Source: an uncultured Elusimicrobium sp. (lineage in GTDB: Bacteria > Elusimicrobiota > Elusimicrobia > Elusimicrobiales > Elusimicrobiaceae). From it: 32,033 nt of DNA. Location of the stretch: assembly GCA_902794125.1 (NCBI GenBank), contig CADBFX010000009.1, positions 6,733 through 38,765 on the forward strand. The letters are read 5' to 3'. The position numbers were made by a program, and so were the translations under genes. The notes under the pieces are model-generated. The model made no database searches, was not told where the DNA came from, and saw nothing but the letters and a program-made list of their open reading frames with translations. Below are positions 1-8,024 of this stretch, one piece after another; position 1 is the first letter of the stretch; each line of letters begins with the position of its first letter.

Positions 1-360
1 TATATCGGCATGGGTGCCAGCGAACGGTTGCAGGTACTAGGCCAACGCTGGAAATTAACCGAATTAACCCCCTCCGGGGCGCCGAGTTCTTGGTCTTCCT
101 TTGCTTTACACCTAGATAAGGTAGAAGACGAAGATATTTGGCTCAAAGCCGATTGTGAAATTATCATCTACGGATCTGCTTCCAAAAATGCCATCGTTTC
201 CATCAACGGAAAAGATATTGAACTGAAAGAAGGCAAATTTTCCATCCGCCAATCGATGCCGTCCGGTAGCATGGTAGACTTGCCGATTCACGCGCGCAAC
301 GCCAAAGGCGATAAAACGCGCCACATTCAGATCAAAGCTCTGCGCGAGCAAGGAAAATAA
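1..360 (+). CDS. DUF4912-domain protein, C-terminal part (5' truncated by window edge)
   Basis: The reading frame is open from the first base, so the gene begins upstream and only about 119 C-terminal residues are visible. The segment starts YIGMGASER and has a central stretch about a secondary-structure-rich domain (WLKADCEIIIYG, then a SINGKDIELKEGKF strand pair). It ends in a basic tail after a VDLPIHARNAKGDK stretch. This resembles the DUF4912 family, small all-beta proteins often encoded beside GH57 glucan enzymes. It stops 2 nt before the next gene, so the two are almost certainly co-transcribed. A role in polysaccharide handling is inferred only from that neighbour. The ATG at position 10 is probably internal. 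Confidence 0.7.
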   Translation, partial: YIGMGASERLQVLGQRWKLTELTPSGAPSSWSSFALHLDKVEDEDIWLKADCEIIIYGSASKNAIVSINGKDIELKEGKFSIRQSMPSGSMVDLPIHARNAKGDKTRHIQIKALREQGK

Positions 361-362
361 CC

Positions 363-1985
363 ATGGGAGAAGAAAAAGGCTATTTAGCACTTGTACTTCA
401 CGCACATTTGCCGTTTATTAAACATCCGGAATACCCGGACTTTTTAGAAGAAGATTGGTTTTACGAAGCCATGGTGGAAACGTATATTCCGCTGTTAAAC
501 GTATTTGAAAATTTAACAGAAGAAGGCACCGATTTCCGCCTGACCATGTCGCTTACCCCGCCTCTGTGCAATATGATGGAAGACCCGCTGTTAATTGACC
601 GCTTCCGCCATTATTTAAACCAGCGCGTGGAACTTTCGCAAAAAGAACTGGGCCGCACCCAAGGCACGGAATTTGAAGGCGTAGCCCGGATGTATTTTGA
701 TAAATTCCGCCGCTACCAGGATTTATTTGAAAACCGCTATCACGGGCATGTGTTGCAAGGTTTCAAAAAATTCCAAGATATGGGCAAGCTGGAAATTATC
801 ACTTGTTGCGCCACCCACGGCTACTTACCGCTGATGGTGCATAAAGAAAGTGTAAACGCCCAAATCAAAATTGCCGCCAACGATTATCGCAGCCGTTTCG
901 GCAGAAGTCCCCGCGGTATTTGGTTAGCGGAATGCGCCTACAACCCGGGTGATGATAAATTTTTACGCGATGAAGGCATCCGTTTCTTCTTTACCGAATC
1001 GCACGGTGTTTTACATGGAACGCCCCGTCCGAAATACGGTATTTACGCACCGGTGTATTGCCCGCAGACCGGCGTAGCCGCTTTTGCGCGCGATATGGAA
1101 TCGGCCCAACAAGTATGGAGTGCCGAATCCGGTTACCCCGGCGATCCGCGCTACCGCGAATTTTACCGCGATTTAGGGTACGATTTAGATTACAATTACA
1201 TTAAGCCCTACCTGCATAGCGACGGTGTACGCCGCAATATCGGCATGAAGTACCATAAAATTACCGGCAAGGTGGCTCTTAACCAAAAGCAAGCCTACGA
1301 CCCGTACGCCGCGCGCGAAGTGGCCGCCCAACACGCCGGGAACTTTATGTTCAACCGCCAAAAACAGATTGAATACTTAAGCACAATTATTGACCGCAAA
1401 CCGTTAGTCGTTTCTATGTATGATGCGGAATTGTACGGACACTGGTGGTATGAAGGGATTGATTTCTTGGAATATTTATTTAAGAAAATCTATTACGATC
1501 AAAAAGACATCAAACTCATTACCCCCAGCGAGTATTTAGCCATGTACCCGGAAAACCAAGTAGTTACGCCGTCTATGTCTTCTTGGGGCGACAAAGGCTA
1601 CCACGATGTGTGGCTTAACAGCGGAAACGATTGGATTTACCGCCACTTAATTAAAGCCGCCGAACGCATGATGGAACTGGCCAACAAATTCCCCAACGCG
1701 GGCGGGCTTTTACGCCGGGCGCTAAACCAACTGGCCCGCGAACTGGTGCTTATGCAGTCGTCGGACTGGGCATTTTTAATGACCACCGGCACCGCTAAAG
1801 AATACTCCACCAAACGCACGAAAGACCACATCAAACGGTTTAATGAACTCTACGAACAAATTCAAGGCAACCGCATTGATGAAGGCTACGTGTACGACTT
1901 GGAACAGAAAGATTCTATCTTCCAGCAAATGGATTACAATGTATATTCTTCCGCTTCCAAAGAGGCCGTGCTCAAGAAATATTAA
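363..1985 (+). CDS. GH57 1,4-alpha-glucan branching enzyme (DUF1957 type)
   Basis: A 540-residue cytoplasmic enzyme expected to form alpha-1,6 branches in glycogen. The GH57 signature regions are in order: HAHLPF at residues 13-18, WLAEC with the likely nucleophile Glu190, and SMYDAELYGHWW at 351-362 with the likely acid/base Asp354. A late SSWGDKGYHDVWLN block (406-419) follows, then a helical C-terminal domain. Length and residue spacing match bacterial and archaeal GH57 branching enzymes, which run about 520-560 residues. The start ATG lies 2 nt after the DUF4912 stop. The gene ends 17 nt before a strong intrinsic terminator, so it closes its operon. GH57 amylases share the fold, but the GHWWYEG block and the DUF1957-type C-terminus favour branching activity. 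Confidence 0.9.
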   Translation: MGEEKGYLALVLHAHLPFIKHPEYPDFLEEDWFYEAMVETYIPLLNVFENLTEEGTDFRLTMSLTPPLCNMMEDPLLIDRFRHYLNQRVELSQKELGRTQGTEFEGVARMYFDKFRRYQDLFENRYHGHVLQGFKKFQDMGKLEIITCCATHGYLPLMVHKESVNAQIKIAANDYRSRFGRSPRGIWLAECAYNPGDDKFLRDEGIRFFFTESHGVLHGTPRPKYGIYAPVYCPQTGVAAFARDMESAQQVWSAESGYPGDPRYREFYRDLGYDLDYNYIKPYLHSDGVRRNIGMKYHKITGKVALNQKQAYDPYAAREVAAQHAGNFMFNRQKQIEYLSTIIDRKPLVVSMYDAELYGHWWYEGIDFLEYLFKKIYYDQKDIKLITPSEYLAMYPENQVVTPSMSSWGDKGYHDVWLNSGNDWIYRHLIKAAERMMELANKFPNAGGLLRRALNQLARELVLMQSSDWAFLMTTGTAKEYSTKRTKDHIKRFNELYEQIQGNRIDEGYVYDLEQKDSIFQQMDYNVYSSASKEAVLKKY

Positions 1986-2002
1986 TAAGCAGTTTGTTTC
2001 GT

Positions 2003-2030
2003 GCCCCGCACTTGGTGCGGGGCTTTTTTT
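2003..2030 (+). terminator. Intrinsic terminator after the GH57 gene
   Basis: A perfect 8-bp GC-rich stem (GCCCCGCA, 2003-2010; partner 2016-2023) with a 5-nt loop is followed by seven T residues. Confidence 0.93.
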
Positions 2031-2103
2031 GGGTCCAAATGCCCAGTGAGAAATAGGCACAAAGACTCTAGTAAAGTTTATTCTAAAATTCTATCCTATA
2101 ATT
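2031..2103 (+). promoter_or_regulatory. Conserved upstream block, copy A (promoter of the first exported paralogue)
   Basis: This block aligns without gaps to 3296-3368, the equivalent region before the next paralogue. Shared pieces are GGTCCAAA-N-GCCCA at the 5' end, GAC-CT-GT-AA in the middle, and TATCCTATA just before the start codon. TATCCT (2092-2097) is a plausible -10 element. It sits only 6 nt before the ATG at 2104, with no Shine-Dalgarno, so the transcript may be leaderless. Confidence 0.55.
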
Positions 2104-3264
2104 ATGCGACACACATATTCACTATTAGCATTGTTTGGTATTCTTCTTTTTCCGTCTGGGCTTATCCATAGCCAAGAGACCGTGGTTATTAAATTTATAA
2201 CCGATGAATTGCCCCAAGTCCTCTCGCGAGAGAGCGTTCAGGTTGCAGCAGCTGAACAAGCTGCCACGAACGCAATGCGACTCATCTCGCTGTCTCCGCA
2301 TGCCTTGCGGGTTTCTACCTATATGGATAATCCCATTAAATCTCAGTTAAGAGTTTCTTCCGAGTATCACCGGGAATATGTCCAAGCCAGCGTGGCAAAA
2401 TTTCAGGCGGCCTTTGCCCAAAACAGCAAACAAACGCTACAAGAACTTTCTTTAGAATCTCCTACCTGGACGAACTTTGTAGTAAATAACAGTTTAAAAA
2501 CCTATTTGCAGAAAGCCATCCAAGCTAACGATTATGATACCGTAATAGAGGAACTGAGTGCCTATTATGGTTTAGAGGGAACTTCTGTGCGGCAAACGCT
2601 ATTAATTCCGGCCGATGTATTTGCTGCTTCCGCCGTAAGATATATGGTATATCACCCGCATAAAATGAATTTAAGATTACGCGAACTTATGAATTCCGTT
2701 TATTGCCGGGGATATCACCGAAATATTGAGGCGTTCCTAAAGAAAAACCGCCTCACGCTGGCGGATCAAGAAAATCTGTATGATCTGTTACAAAAAGCAT
2801 ACCAAGCCTACAGTAAAGAAATAAAAGAGTCGGTGGACAGTTTAGCCGTACAAATGCCTTTAACTGCCTATGAAGAAGCAGCACATGCTGCGCGGGAATT
2901 CATACACAAAACGGGCCGCTTTCCCAGCTTTAACGCCGGCCCCGCAGAACGCAAACTGGCAACCACCATTGATTTACTACTCTTAAATGCACATATCAAT
3001 CAATTCAAACCGATTAACGAAGCCGTGGAAGCGTTGCAAGAATTACGCCAACTTTATCCGTTACCTATTTTGGCCAAAGAACGCTTTATGGAAGAATACA
3101 AACGCTTTGTCCAACATCATTCCGGCCAAGCCCCGCGCCCTTGGCATGAGGGAGAATACCCCATTGGAGAAGCCCTCTTGTACGATTCTTACCAGTACTA
3201 TATGAGTGTGGATCCACGATGGACACAAACCTTCGTTAACAGCGTCCACGGAACTTTGAAATAG
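2104..3264 (+). CDS. Exported helical protein of unknown function, paralogue 1
   Basis: 386 residues with an N-terminal signal peptide (hydrophobic core SLLALFGILLF, likely cleavage after SGLIHS). The mature part is almost all helical. I do not recognise a named family. It is clearly paralogous to the next gene: both share a YYGL block, HPHK.. LRLREL/LQLREI (residues about 182-195), and G-R-x-P..AER.L (about 271-285). A second similar repeat lies near the C-terminus (HSGQAPR then E..L, from about residue 338). These G-x-x-P...E.xL repeats faintly resemble helicase-associated-type repeats, but that is only a visual impression. It is monocistronic, with its own upstream block and terminator. 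No ribosome binding site is visible. Confidence 0.8.
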   Translation: MRHTYSLLALFGILLFPSGLIHSQETVVIKFITDELPQVLSRESVQVAAAEQAATNAMRLISLSPHALRVSTYMDNPIKSQLRVSSEYHREYVQASVAKFQAAFAQNSKQTLQELSLESPTWTNFVVNNSLKTYLQKAIQANDYDTVIEELSAYYGLEGTSVRQTLLIPADVFAASAVRYMVYHPHKMNLRLRELMNSVYCRGYHRNIEAFLKKNRLTLADQENLYDLLQKAYQAYSKEIKESVDSLAVQMPLTAYEEAAHAAREFIHKTGRFPSFNAGPAERKLATTIDLLLLNAHINQFKPINEAVEALQELRQLYPLPILAKERFMEEYKRFVQHHSGQAPRPWHEGEYPIGEALLYDSYQYYMSVDPRWTQTFVNSVHGTLK

Positions 3265-3267
3265 CAT

Positions 3268-3295
3268 ATCCCGGCCCTACAAGGCCGGGATTTTT
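3268..3295 (+). terminator. Intrinsic terminator after paralogue 1
   Basis: A 9-bp stem (ATCCCGGCC, 3268-3276; partner 3283-3291) with a 6-nt loop is followed by T residues. It directly precedes the copy B upstream block. Confidence 0.85.
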
Positions 3296-3368
3296 AGGTC
3301 CAAAGGCCCATAAAACAATGGGTCTATGGACCCTCGTCAAAAGCGTCTAAAAATCTTATCCTATAAGT
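3296..3368 (+). promoter_or_regulatory. Conserved upstream block, copy B (promoter of the second exported paralogue)
   Basis: Aligns ungapped with 2031-2103. The GGTCCAAAGGCCCA element starts the same distance from the start codon in both copies (59 nt from its end to the ATG). TATCCT at 3357-3362 is again 6 nt from the ATG and no Shine-Dalgarno is present. The block also holds a short complementary pair, GGGTC / GGACCC, around 3319-3333. Confidence 0.55.
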
Positions 3369-4601
3369 ATGAAACAGATAACTATGAAACAATTTCTTTT
3401 TATGGCTAGTGCTTTGCTGTTCACGGTGCCGTCTTGGGCGCAAGGTGCCGGAGGGTTAGTTGCCGGCGGGAAAGGAATCGTGGAAGGAACCGCCGCCGCA
3501 ACTAAAGCGGCGCAAGAAGCTTCCCGCCTGACACAATTCGGCGATGCCGTTACCAGTGCCGCCCTTATGACGGCTCCTGCAATAAACGCCCAAGTGCAAC
3601 GCGCCGTAACTCAAGGGGCACGATTCAATTTTTCCACCGATGTGACCCCGGCCAAAAAATTGCTCAACCTCAACACCCAATACTGGCAGGAACGCACTCA
3701 AGCTGCCACGTTGCTTTCAAATTTAAAGGCCATTCAAGCCCCTTTGACGGGACAACAGGAGCTGAAATTAGCTACTGAAATTGAAAAAACGGCCCATAAC
3801 AAAAGCTTAAAAGAGTTTTTACATGCCGCGGTCATGGAGAAAAACTATCCGCTGGCACTACGGGAAGTGGCTGATTATTACGGTTTATCCACCGAATTTA
3901 TCAATTCTTTGGAACTGCGCTTTGTGCATCCGTCTGATGCCCGCGAAGTGTTTGTCCATACTACGCTGGATTATATTCAACGCCATCCGCATAAAGTCTC
4001 CCTTCAATTGCGTGAAATTTTGAAAAATCCCGCCATGGACCCCCAGTTGGTTGCTCTGATTAAAATGTACGTAAATCTCCCATCCATAGGCAGAGCTCAA
4101 GAAATGCGCTTTACCACTTTGTTGCGCGCTGCATATGACCAACACGTAGAAATTTTAGCCGCTACGCGCAACAGCCAGGAAATCCAAGAGACAATTGCAA
4201 TATACAAAGATTTATTACAACGCTTACGCGGTTTCTTGGCCCAATACGACCGTACCCCGCGCTGGAACGGACTGCCTGCAGAACGGGAGTTATATAATGA
4301 TATTTTAATCTTAATGGGAAATAACCGCTTCAATATGTTCCGCGAGGTAACCCCTACCATTGAGATTATTCAAGATTTATTGGATGCAAACCCGCCGCAA
4401 TATTATTCCAAAGAAGAAACGTTGGAACTGCTGGAAGGGTTCTATGTTCGCCATGGCTTTGCCCCGCGCACAGCGCAAGAAGCTGAAGACGTAACTGAAG
4501 AAGAACTATTTCTGGGGAACAGTATTTTCCACTGGATGATAGAAGACAGTCACTTTGCGGGTGCTATAGAAGATATGCATCGAAAATACCGCCAAAAGTA
4601 A
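3369..4601 (+). CDS. Exported helical protein of unknown function, paralogue 2
   Basis: 410 residues, secreted: a signal peptide ending near PSWAQG is followed by a Gly/Ala-rich segment (residues about 24-50), then a helical domain. It is a diverged tandem duplicate of the preceding gene, sharing ADYYGL, HPHKVSLQLREI, PAERELYNDI and a second HGFAPR...EEELFLGNSI repeat near residues 360-382. Its extra N-terminal Gly/Ala region is absent from paralogue 1. Two in-frame ATGs (3369 and 3384) are possible. I chose the first because its distance to the upstream block matches paralogue 1, but the second gives the more typical signal peptide. The function is unknown. A terminator shared with the convergent greA follows. 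Confidence 0.8.
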   Translation: MKQITMKQFLFMASALLFTVPSWAQGAGGLVAGGKGIVEGTAAATKAAQEASRLTQFGDAVTSAALMTAPAINAQVQRAVTQGARFNFSTDVTPAKKLLNLNTQYWQERTQAATLLSNLKAIQAPLTGQQELKLATEIEKTAHNKSLKEFLHAAVMEKNYPLALREVADYYGLSTEFINSLELRFVHPSDAREVFVHTTLDYIQRHPHKVSLQLREILKNPAMDPQLVALIKMYVNLPSIGRAQEMRFTTLLRAAYDQHVEILAATRNSQEIQETIAIYKDLLQRLRGFLAQYDRTPRWNGLPAERELYNDILILMGNNRFNMFREVTPTIEIIQDLLDANPPQYYSKEETLELLEGFYVRHGFAPRTAQEAEDVTEEELFLGNSIFHWMIEDSHFAGAIEDMHRKYRQK

Positions 4602-4614
4602 TCTATCTCTTATG

Positions 4615-4650
4615 AAAAATCCGGGTCACATAATATGACCCGGATTTTTT
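4615..4650. terminator. Bidirectional terminator between paralogue 2 and greA
   Basis: The stem is 14 bp (4615-4628 with 4636-4649): A/T-rich outer pairs around CCGGGTCA, with a 7-nt loop. A T-run follows on the plus strand and the A-run at 4615-4619 gives a U-tract on the minus strand, so it can end both convergent transcripts. Confidence 0.88.
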
Positions 4651-4674
4651 TATAAAACAATTCGCGGTAAAAAT

Positions 4675-5148
4675 TTATTTATATTCCAACTTTACCAACT
4701 TATATTTTTTCGGCCCGCGCGGCAAAACAGCTTCAAAGGTTTCCCCTTCTTTTTTGCCAAGCACACCATTGGCCAGCGGAGACTTTACAGATAACAACCC
4801 TTTATCCGGGTTAGATTCCATAGAACCGACTAGCGTATAAGTAAATTCTATTCCGGCATCTACATCTTGAATCGTAACGGTCGCACCGATGCGCGCTTCG
4901 CTTTTATCTACGGCCAAGTCATCGGTAATCTGAGCGTTACGCAAGCGGGTTTCCAATTCTTGAATACGAATCAGCGTTTCGGCTTGTTTTTCTTTTGCCG
5001 CGTGATACTCGGCGTTTTCTTTCAAATCACCTTGTGCAGCCGCCTCACCAATTTCATTGGATAACTGGGCTTTTAATTCCTTTAAATCTTTTAGTTCGTT
5101 AACTAAATTTTCATATTTTTTACGGCTTACATAAAATACTTCTGGCAT
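4675..5148 (-). CDS. greA: Transcription elongation factor GreA
   Basis: 157 residues, the normal GreA length. It binds RNA polymerase in the secondary channel and stimulates cleavage of backtracked RNA. The N-terminal antiparallel coiled coil (about residues 1-75) carries the signature GDLKENAEYHAAKEKQ, with the acidic tip residues Asp41 and Glu44 that coordinate catalytic Mg. The C-terminal FKBP-like domain includes SPLANGVLGKKEGE. The start ATG (5146-5148) has an AAGGAG ribosome site 7 nt upstream. It is transcribed alone, divergent from the protease gene and convergent with paralogue 2. Confidence 0.97.
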   Translation of the reverse strand: MPEVFYVSRKKYENLVNELKDLKELKAQLSNEIGEAAAQGDLKENAEYHAAKEKQAETLIRIQELETRLRNAQITDDLAVDKSEARIGATVTIQDVDAGIEFTYTLVGSMESNPDKGLLSVKSPLANGVLGKKEGETFEAVLPRGPKKYKLVKLEYK

Positions 5149-5173
5149 ATCATTACTCCTTGCTACTTACTAA

Positions 5174-5202
5174 AGTGTACAATTTATCTTCATTTATTTC
5201 AA
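5174..5202 (-). promoter_or_regulatory. Sigma70-type promoter of greA
   Basis: On the minus strand TTGAAA (5197-5202) and TACACT (5174-5179) are separated by exactly 17 nt. They lie about 25 nt from the start codon, with AAGGAG between. Confidence 0.7.
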
Positions 5203-5228
5203 CGCCCCCACAGTAAGATTTTTTATTA

Positions 5229-5234
5229 TATAAT
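5229..5234 (+). promoter_or_regulatory. -10 element close to the protease start (possible leaderless mRNA)
   Basis: A perfect TATAAT ends 6 nt before the ATG at 5241, and no Shine-Dalgarno precedes that ATG. No good -35 is seen (a weak CCCACA lies at 5207-5212). A start site 6-7 nt downstream of the -10 would fall on the ATG. Confidence 0.5.
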
Positions 5235-5240
5235 CAAAAT

Positions 5241-5987
5241 ATGAGGTTTTTGCCTTTATTTTTACTCGGCAGTTTGCTTCCTTGCGTTTATTTACAGGCG
5301 CAAGAAAACGATCACGTCCGTATTGCCCGCGAAAATGCACCGGCCGTCGTGGCGGTAAATGTTGTGCGGGAAGACGGCTCCACCTTTACAGGGACGGGAT
5401 TTGTCCTCACTTCAGACGGGCTGATTGCAACAGCCCGGCATGTAACGCAAGACGCTGTATACGCTAACATCACCTTTAATAACGGCACCGTATCTGGCGA
5501 AGCCCAAACAGTGGCCGCCGCCGGCAATGTGGATTTGGCCCTACTTAAAATTCAAGCCCTCCATTTGCCTACCGTACAGGTAGTTTCTTCGGCGGGCGTC
5601 CAACCGGGCCAAACCATCACCGTAATCGGTAATCCGCGCCGTTTACAAAACACCGTTTCTTCCGGGTTAATCAGCCAGGTGCGGCAAAAAGCAGACGGTA
5701 TTATTTGGCACCAAATCAGCGCGCCCATTTCTCCCAGTTCCAGCGGCAGCCCCGTATTTAACGCACAAGGGGAGGTAATTTCCGTAGTATTTGCCAGTTT
5801 TCCCGGCGAAAATAACCAAAATCTGAATTTTTCTATTCCGTCGGATTATTTATTAGAACTTGTCCAAAAAGCCGGAGTTTCCTTAGAAAATAAAGAACAA
5901 GACGCGGCCGTTACTCAAAAAACCGGCAATCCTTTTTGGAATCATATTAAAAAATCATGGGCTATTGTAACGAAACCTTTTCGCTAA
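5241..5987 (+). CDS. Exported trypsin-like (HtrA/DegP-type) serine protease without PDZ domain
   Basis: 248 residues with a signal peptide (cleavage near LQAQ). The S1C-like fold shows a full catalytic triad: His67 in ATARHV, Asp98 in NVDLALLKI, and Ser168 in PSSSGSPVFN. The serine loop reads SSGSP and not the GNSGGP of classical DegP. A NFSIPSDYLLELV segment at residues 196-208 corresponds to the last strand and helix of HtrA proteases. The protein ends about 40 residues later with a polar tail, so there is no PDZ domain. A periplasmic protease role is likely, but the substrate is unknown. It sits alone between greA and the 625-residue protein gene. Confidence 0.88.
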   Translation: MRFLPLFLLGSLLPCVYLQAQENDHVRIARENAPAVVAVNVVREDGSTFTGTGFVLTSDGLIATARHVTQDAVYANITFNNGTVSGEAQTVAAAGNVDLALLKIQALHLPTVQVVSSAGVQPGQTITVIGNPRRLQNTVSSGLISQVRQKADGIIWHQISAPISPSSSGSPVFNAQGEVISVVFASFPGENNQNLNFSIPSDYLLELVQKAGVSLENKEQDAAVTQKTGNPFWNHIKKSWAIVTKPFR

Positions 5988-6017
5988 AACCACCCTTGAA
6001 AAATAGGTGCAAACAAA

Positions 6018-6057
6018 TAGACTTAAAATAGATTTTATTTATTATAAATGAAAGAGG
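6018..6057 (+). promoter_or_regulatory. Candidate promoter and ribosome site for the 625-residue protein
   Basis: TAGACT (6018-6023) matches the -35 forms seen before tRNA-Thr and rpmB. TATAAA lies at 6043-6048 with a long 19-nt spacer. AAAGAGG (6051-6057) is 5 nt before ATG 6063 and decides that start over the ATG at 6048. An AAATAGG-NN-CAAA string just upstream (6001-6013) also occurs in the copy A block at 2051-2063. Confidence 0.45.
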
Positions 6058-6062
6058 CTTTT

Positions 6063-7940
6063 ATGAAAAAATCCATTAAAATCACCTTACTGGTAATAGC
6101 TATAGCGGTGTTTATCTTTTTAATGTTGCCGTTTATTTTCCCGTCTTCCGAAACGGAAAACGCCGCCCAACGGGCAGCCGCAGATGCGGTAACCCCTCAA
6201 ATTTTTACATCTAATCCGCTAGCCAAACTGGTCAACCGCTTGGCGCGTTTCTTTGGCCGGCAACCGGCTCCTCGCTCCGCCGTGGCGGCTAACGCCACCC
6301 AACCCTTGACCGATGCGTTGTACGCTGATGCCCGCGCGGCAGGAGATTCGTCCGCAAATGCAGACGTTACCGATATGGAAAACGACCCGGAAGCCATCGC
6401 CCAAGCCTTTGAAAACGCCGCCTTGCAAAACGAGGAAGGAGAATGGGTACTGATTCGCCAGCAAGCCCCTGAAGGAAGTGCTAGCGGCATGCACGAGGTA
6501 AATGTAAAAGAAAACGCGTATGACCGTTACGTCAAACAACAACGGGCCGCACAGTACACACCTTCTTCCAGTAAAGTAAAAAACAAAGTGCCCGACTCCA
6601 AATGGGCCCGTATGTTCCGCCCTATCAAACGTCTTTTTGGAATGGACGATACAGCCTCTCCCGCCAGCACCACTTTACAAATCGACGGACGTGCCAACAG
6701 TTCTTCCGGAGGTGGTAGCGCAGAGGGACCATTGCGCACGCTTAACAGTTCTTCCGGCCGTTCCGGAGGAGCCGCAGGCGCAGGCACAATGGGATCTGCC
6801 TATTTCCGTCATCCGGCGGCTGACTTACTTGCTATGATTGACCCAAACCGTGCGGCCCGCAACGCGGCCGACATGATCGCTGACGGGGCCTTCCCCAATC
6901 CGCAAAACCCGGATGAAGCCGCCCAAAAAGACGAACTCCGACAACAAGCCCAAGGAAACGTACTTTCTAATTTATCTAAAAAATTATCCGAACAGTTGAT
7001 TCGTACCGCCCAAGGCCAACAACCCGAAGATAAATTACAGGAAACCTTTAGTTGCGGGGCCAAAGCCCTTACCAGCACCGCCACTGATAAACCTTGTGGA
7101 CCCGGCGGAGAAAATACCCCAGCCTCCCCCTCCTCTATTGATGTGGAAATCGTTAGAAATAAAAATAAGGAACTTTTCTTGGAACGCACCAAATACAATA
7201 TGCCGCCTGCCCCCTTAACGGTAGTGTTAAGTAAAGCCGATGCTACTCCGCAACAAGATTTACTGGATTATAAGGCCGGGGAAATTTATGCTTACATGCT
7301 GGAAAACACCGATTGCTCTTCCCAATCGTGCTTTTGGGTAGCCAATGCTACGCAAACCACCCCCGATTTAAAGGAAACGGTAGAAGCTTCCGGCGCCACG
7401 TTTAAAGGAGATCCGTTAGGCAAATACGACCAAATTAAACAGGGATTTACCGAACAAAAAATGGCTAACTTGCCGGAAGACGCCAGCGAAAAAGACCGCG
7501 AAGAAGCCCGCACGCAGGCGGATCGGTTCGCCACGCCTTATGTGCTTTACACCACACAAGACATCTTAACTTTGCAACAAAACGATAAAAATTTTGTGGC
7601 CGGCAGAGGAAACGCGGACCAAGTAACCGCCCTTTACTTTTCCAAGGCCGCCGACGCCCAGCAATTCATGAAAGAAAGCGGCGAGCCTCCGCTCTTTTTC
7701 TACGGAAAAGACGGCGCGGTGGTGGATGCCGATAACGGCTCGACCATAGACCGTTCCGCCCAGCTAACTAACGATATGGCAGACCTAATCATTTTTGCTA
7801 AACAAGAATTCCAACAGGCTACCAGCCAGGCGGGAAAACAAGCCATATCCAGCCAAATGGGCCCACGCATGAAAGAGCTCATGCAAGCCCTGGAGCAACA
7901 GAAAAAAGCATTTGACCAAAGAAACGGTGCTAGAAAATAA
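6063..7940 (+). CDS. Membrane-anchored protein of unknown function
   Basis: 625 residues from the chosen ATG. One N-terminal hydrophobic segment (residues about 7-26, ILVIA-type core ending LPFIF) is either a signal anchor or an uncleaved signal. The rest is polar and Ala/Gln-rich, with a Ser/Gly-rich low-complexity linker (about residues 215-245). The only four cysteines lie between about residues 327 and 425 (SCGAK, KPCGPG, DCSSQSC), which suits a disulfide-bonded periplasmic domain. The C-terminal half has a fold with alternating strands and helices (LTVVLSKAD, YVLYTTQDIL, PPLFFYGKDG) that could be thioredoxin-like or TrbC/TraW-like, but I cannot assign it. It is monocistronic, between a candidate promoter and a strong terminator. 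Confidence 0.75.
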   Translation: MKKSIKITLLVIAIAVFIFLMLPFIFPSSETENAAQRAAADAVTPQIFTSNPLAKLVNRLARFFGRQPAPRSAVAANATQPLTDALYADARAAGDSSANADVTDMENDPEAIAQAFENAALQNEEGEWVLIRQQAPEGSASGMHEVNVKENAYDRYVKQQRAAQYTPSSSKVKNKVPDSKWARMFRPIKRLFGMDDTASPASTTLQIDGRANSSSGGGSAEGPLRTLNSSSGRSGGAAGAGTMGSAYFRHPAADLLAMIDPNRAARNAADMIADGAFPNPQNPDEAAQKDELRQQAQGNVLSNLSKKLSEQLIRTAQGQQPEDKLQETFSCGAKALTSTATDKPCGPGGENTPASPSSIDVEIVRNKNKELFLERTKYNMPPAPLTVVLSKADATPQQDLLDYKAGEIYAYMLENTDCSSQSCFWVANATQTTPDLKETVEASGATFKGDPLGKYDQIKQGFTEQKMANLPEDASEKDREEARTQADRFATPYVLYTTQDILTLQQNDKNFVAGRGNADQVTALYFSKAADAQQFMKESGEPPLFFYGKDGAVVDADNGSTIDRSAQLTNDMADLIIFAKQEFQQATSQAGKQAISSQMGPRMKELMQALEQQKKAFDQRNGARK

Positions 7941-7949
7941 CTCTTTTAC

Positions 7950-7979
7950 CGGCCCTGATATCCTCAGGGCCGTTTTTTT
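7950..7979 (+). terminator. Intrinsic terminator after the 625-residue protein gene
   Basis: A 9-bp perfect stem (CGGCCCTGA, 7950-7958; partner 7964-7972) with a 5-nt loop is followed by seven T residues. Confidence 0.93.
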
Positions 7980-8024
7980 GCGATTTACTCCATAAATAAG
8001 ATTTCTTTTCTGTGCAAAAACGAG

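Noticed and set aside
2097..2102. Perfect TATAAT directly against the ATG at 2104
   Set aside because: A start site 7 nt downstream would fall inside the coding region. TATCCT, shared by both paralogues, fits better.
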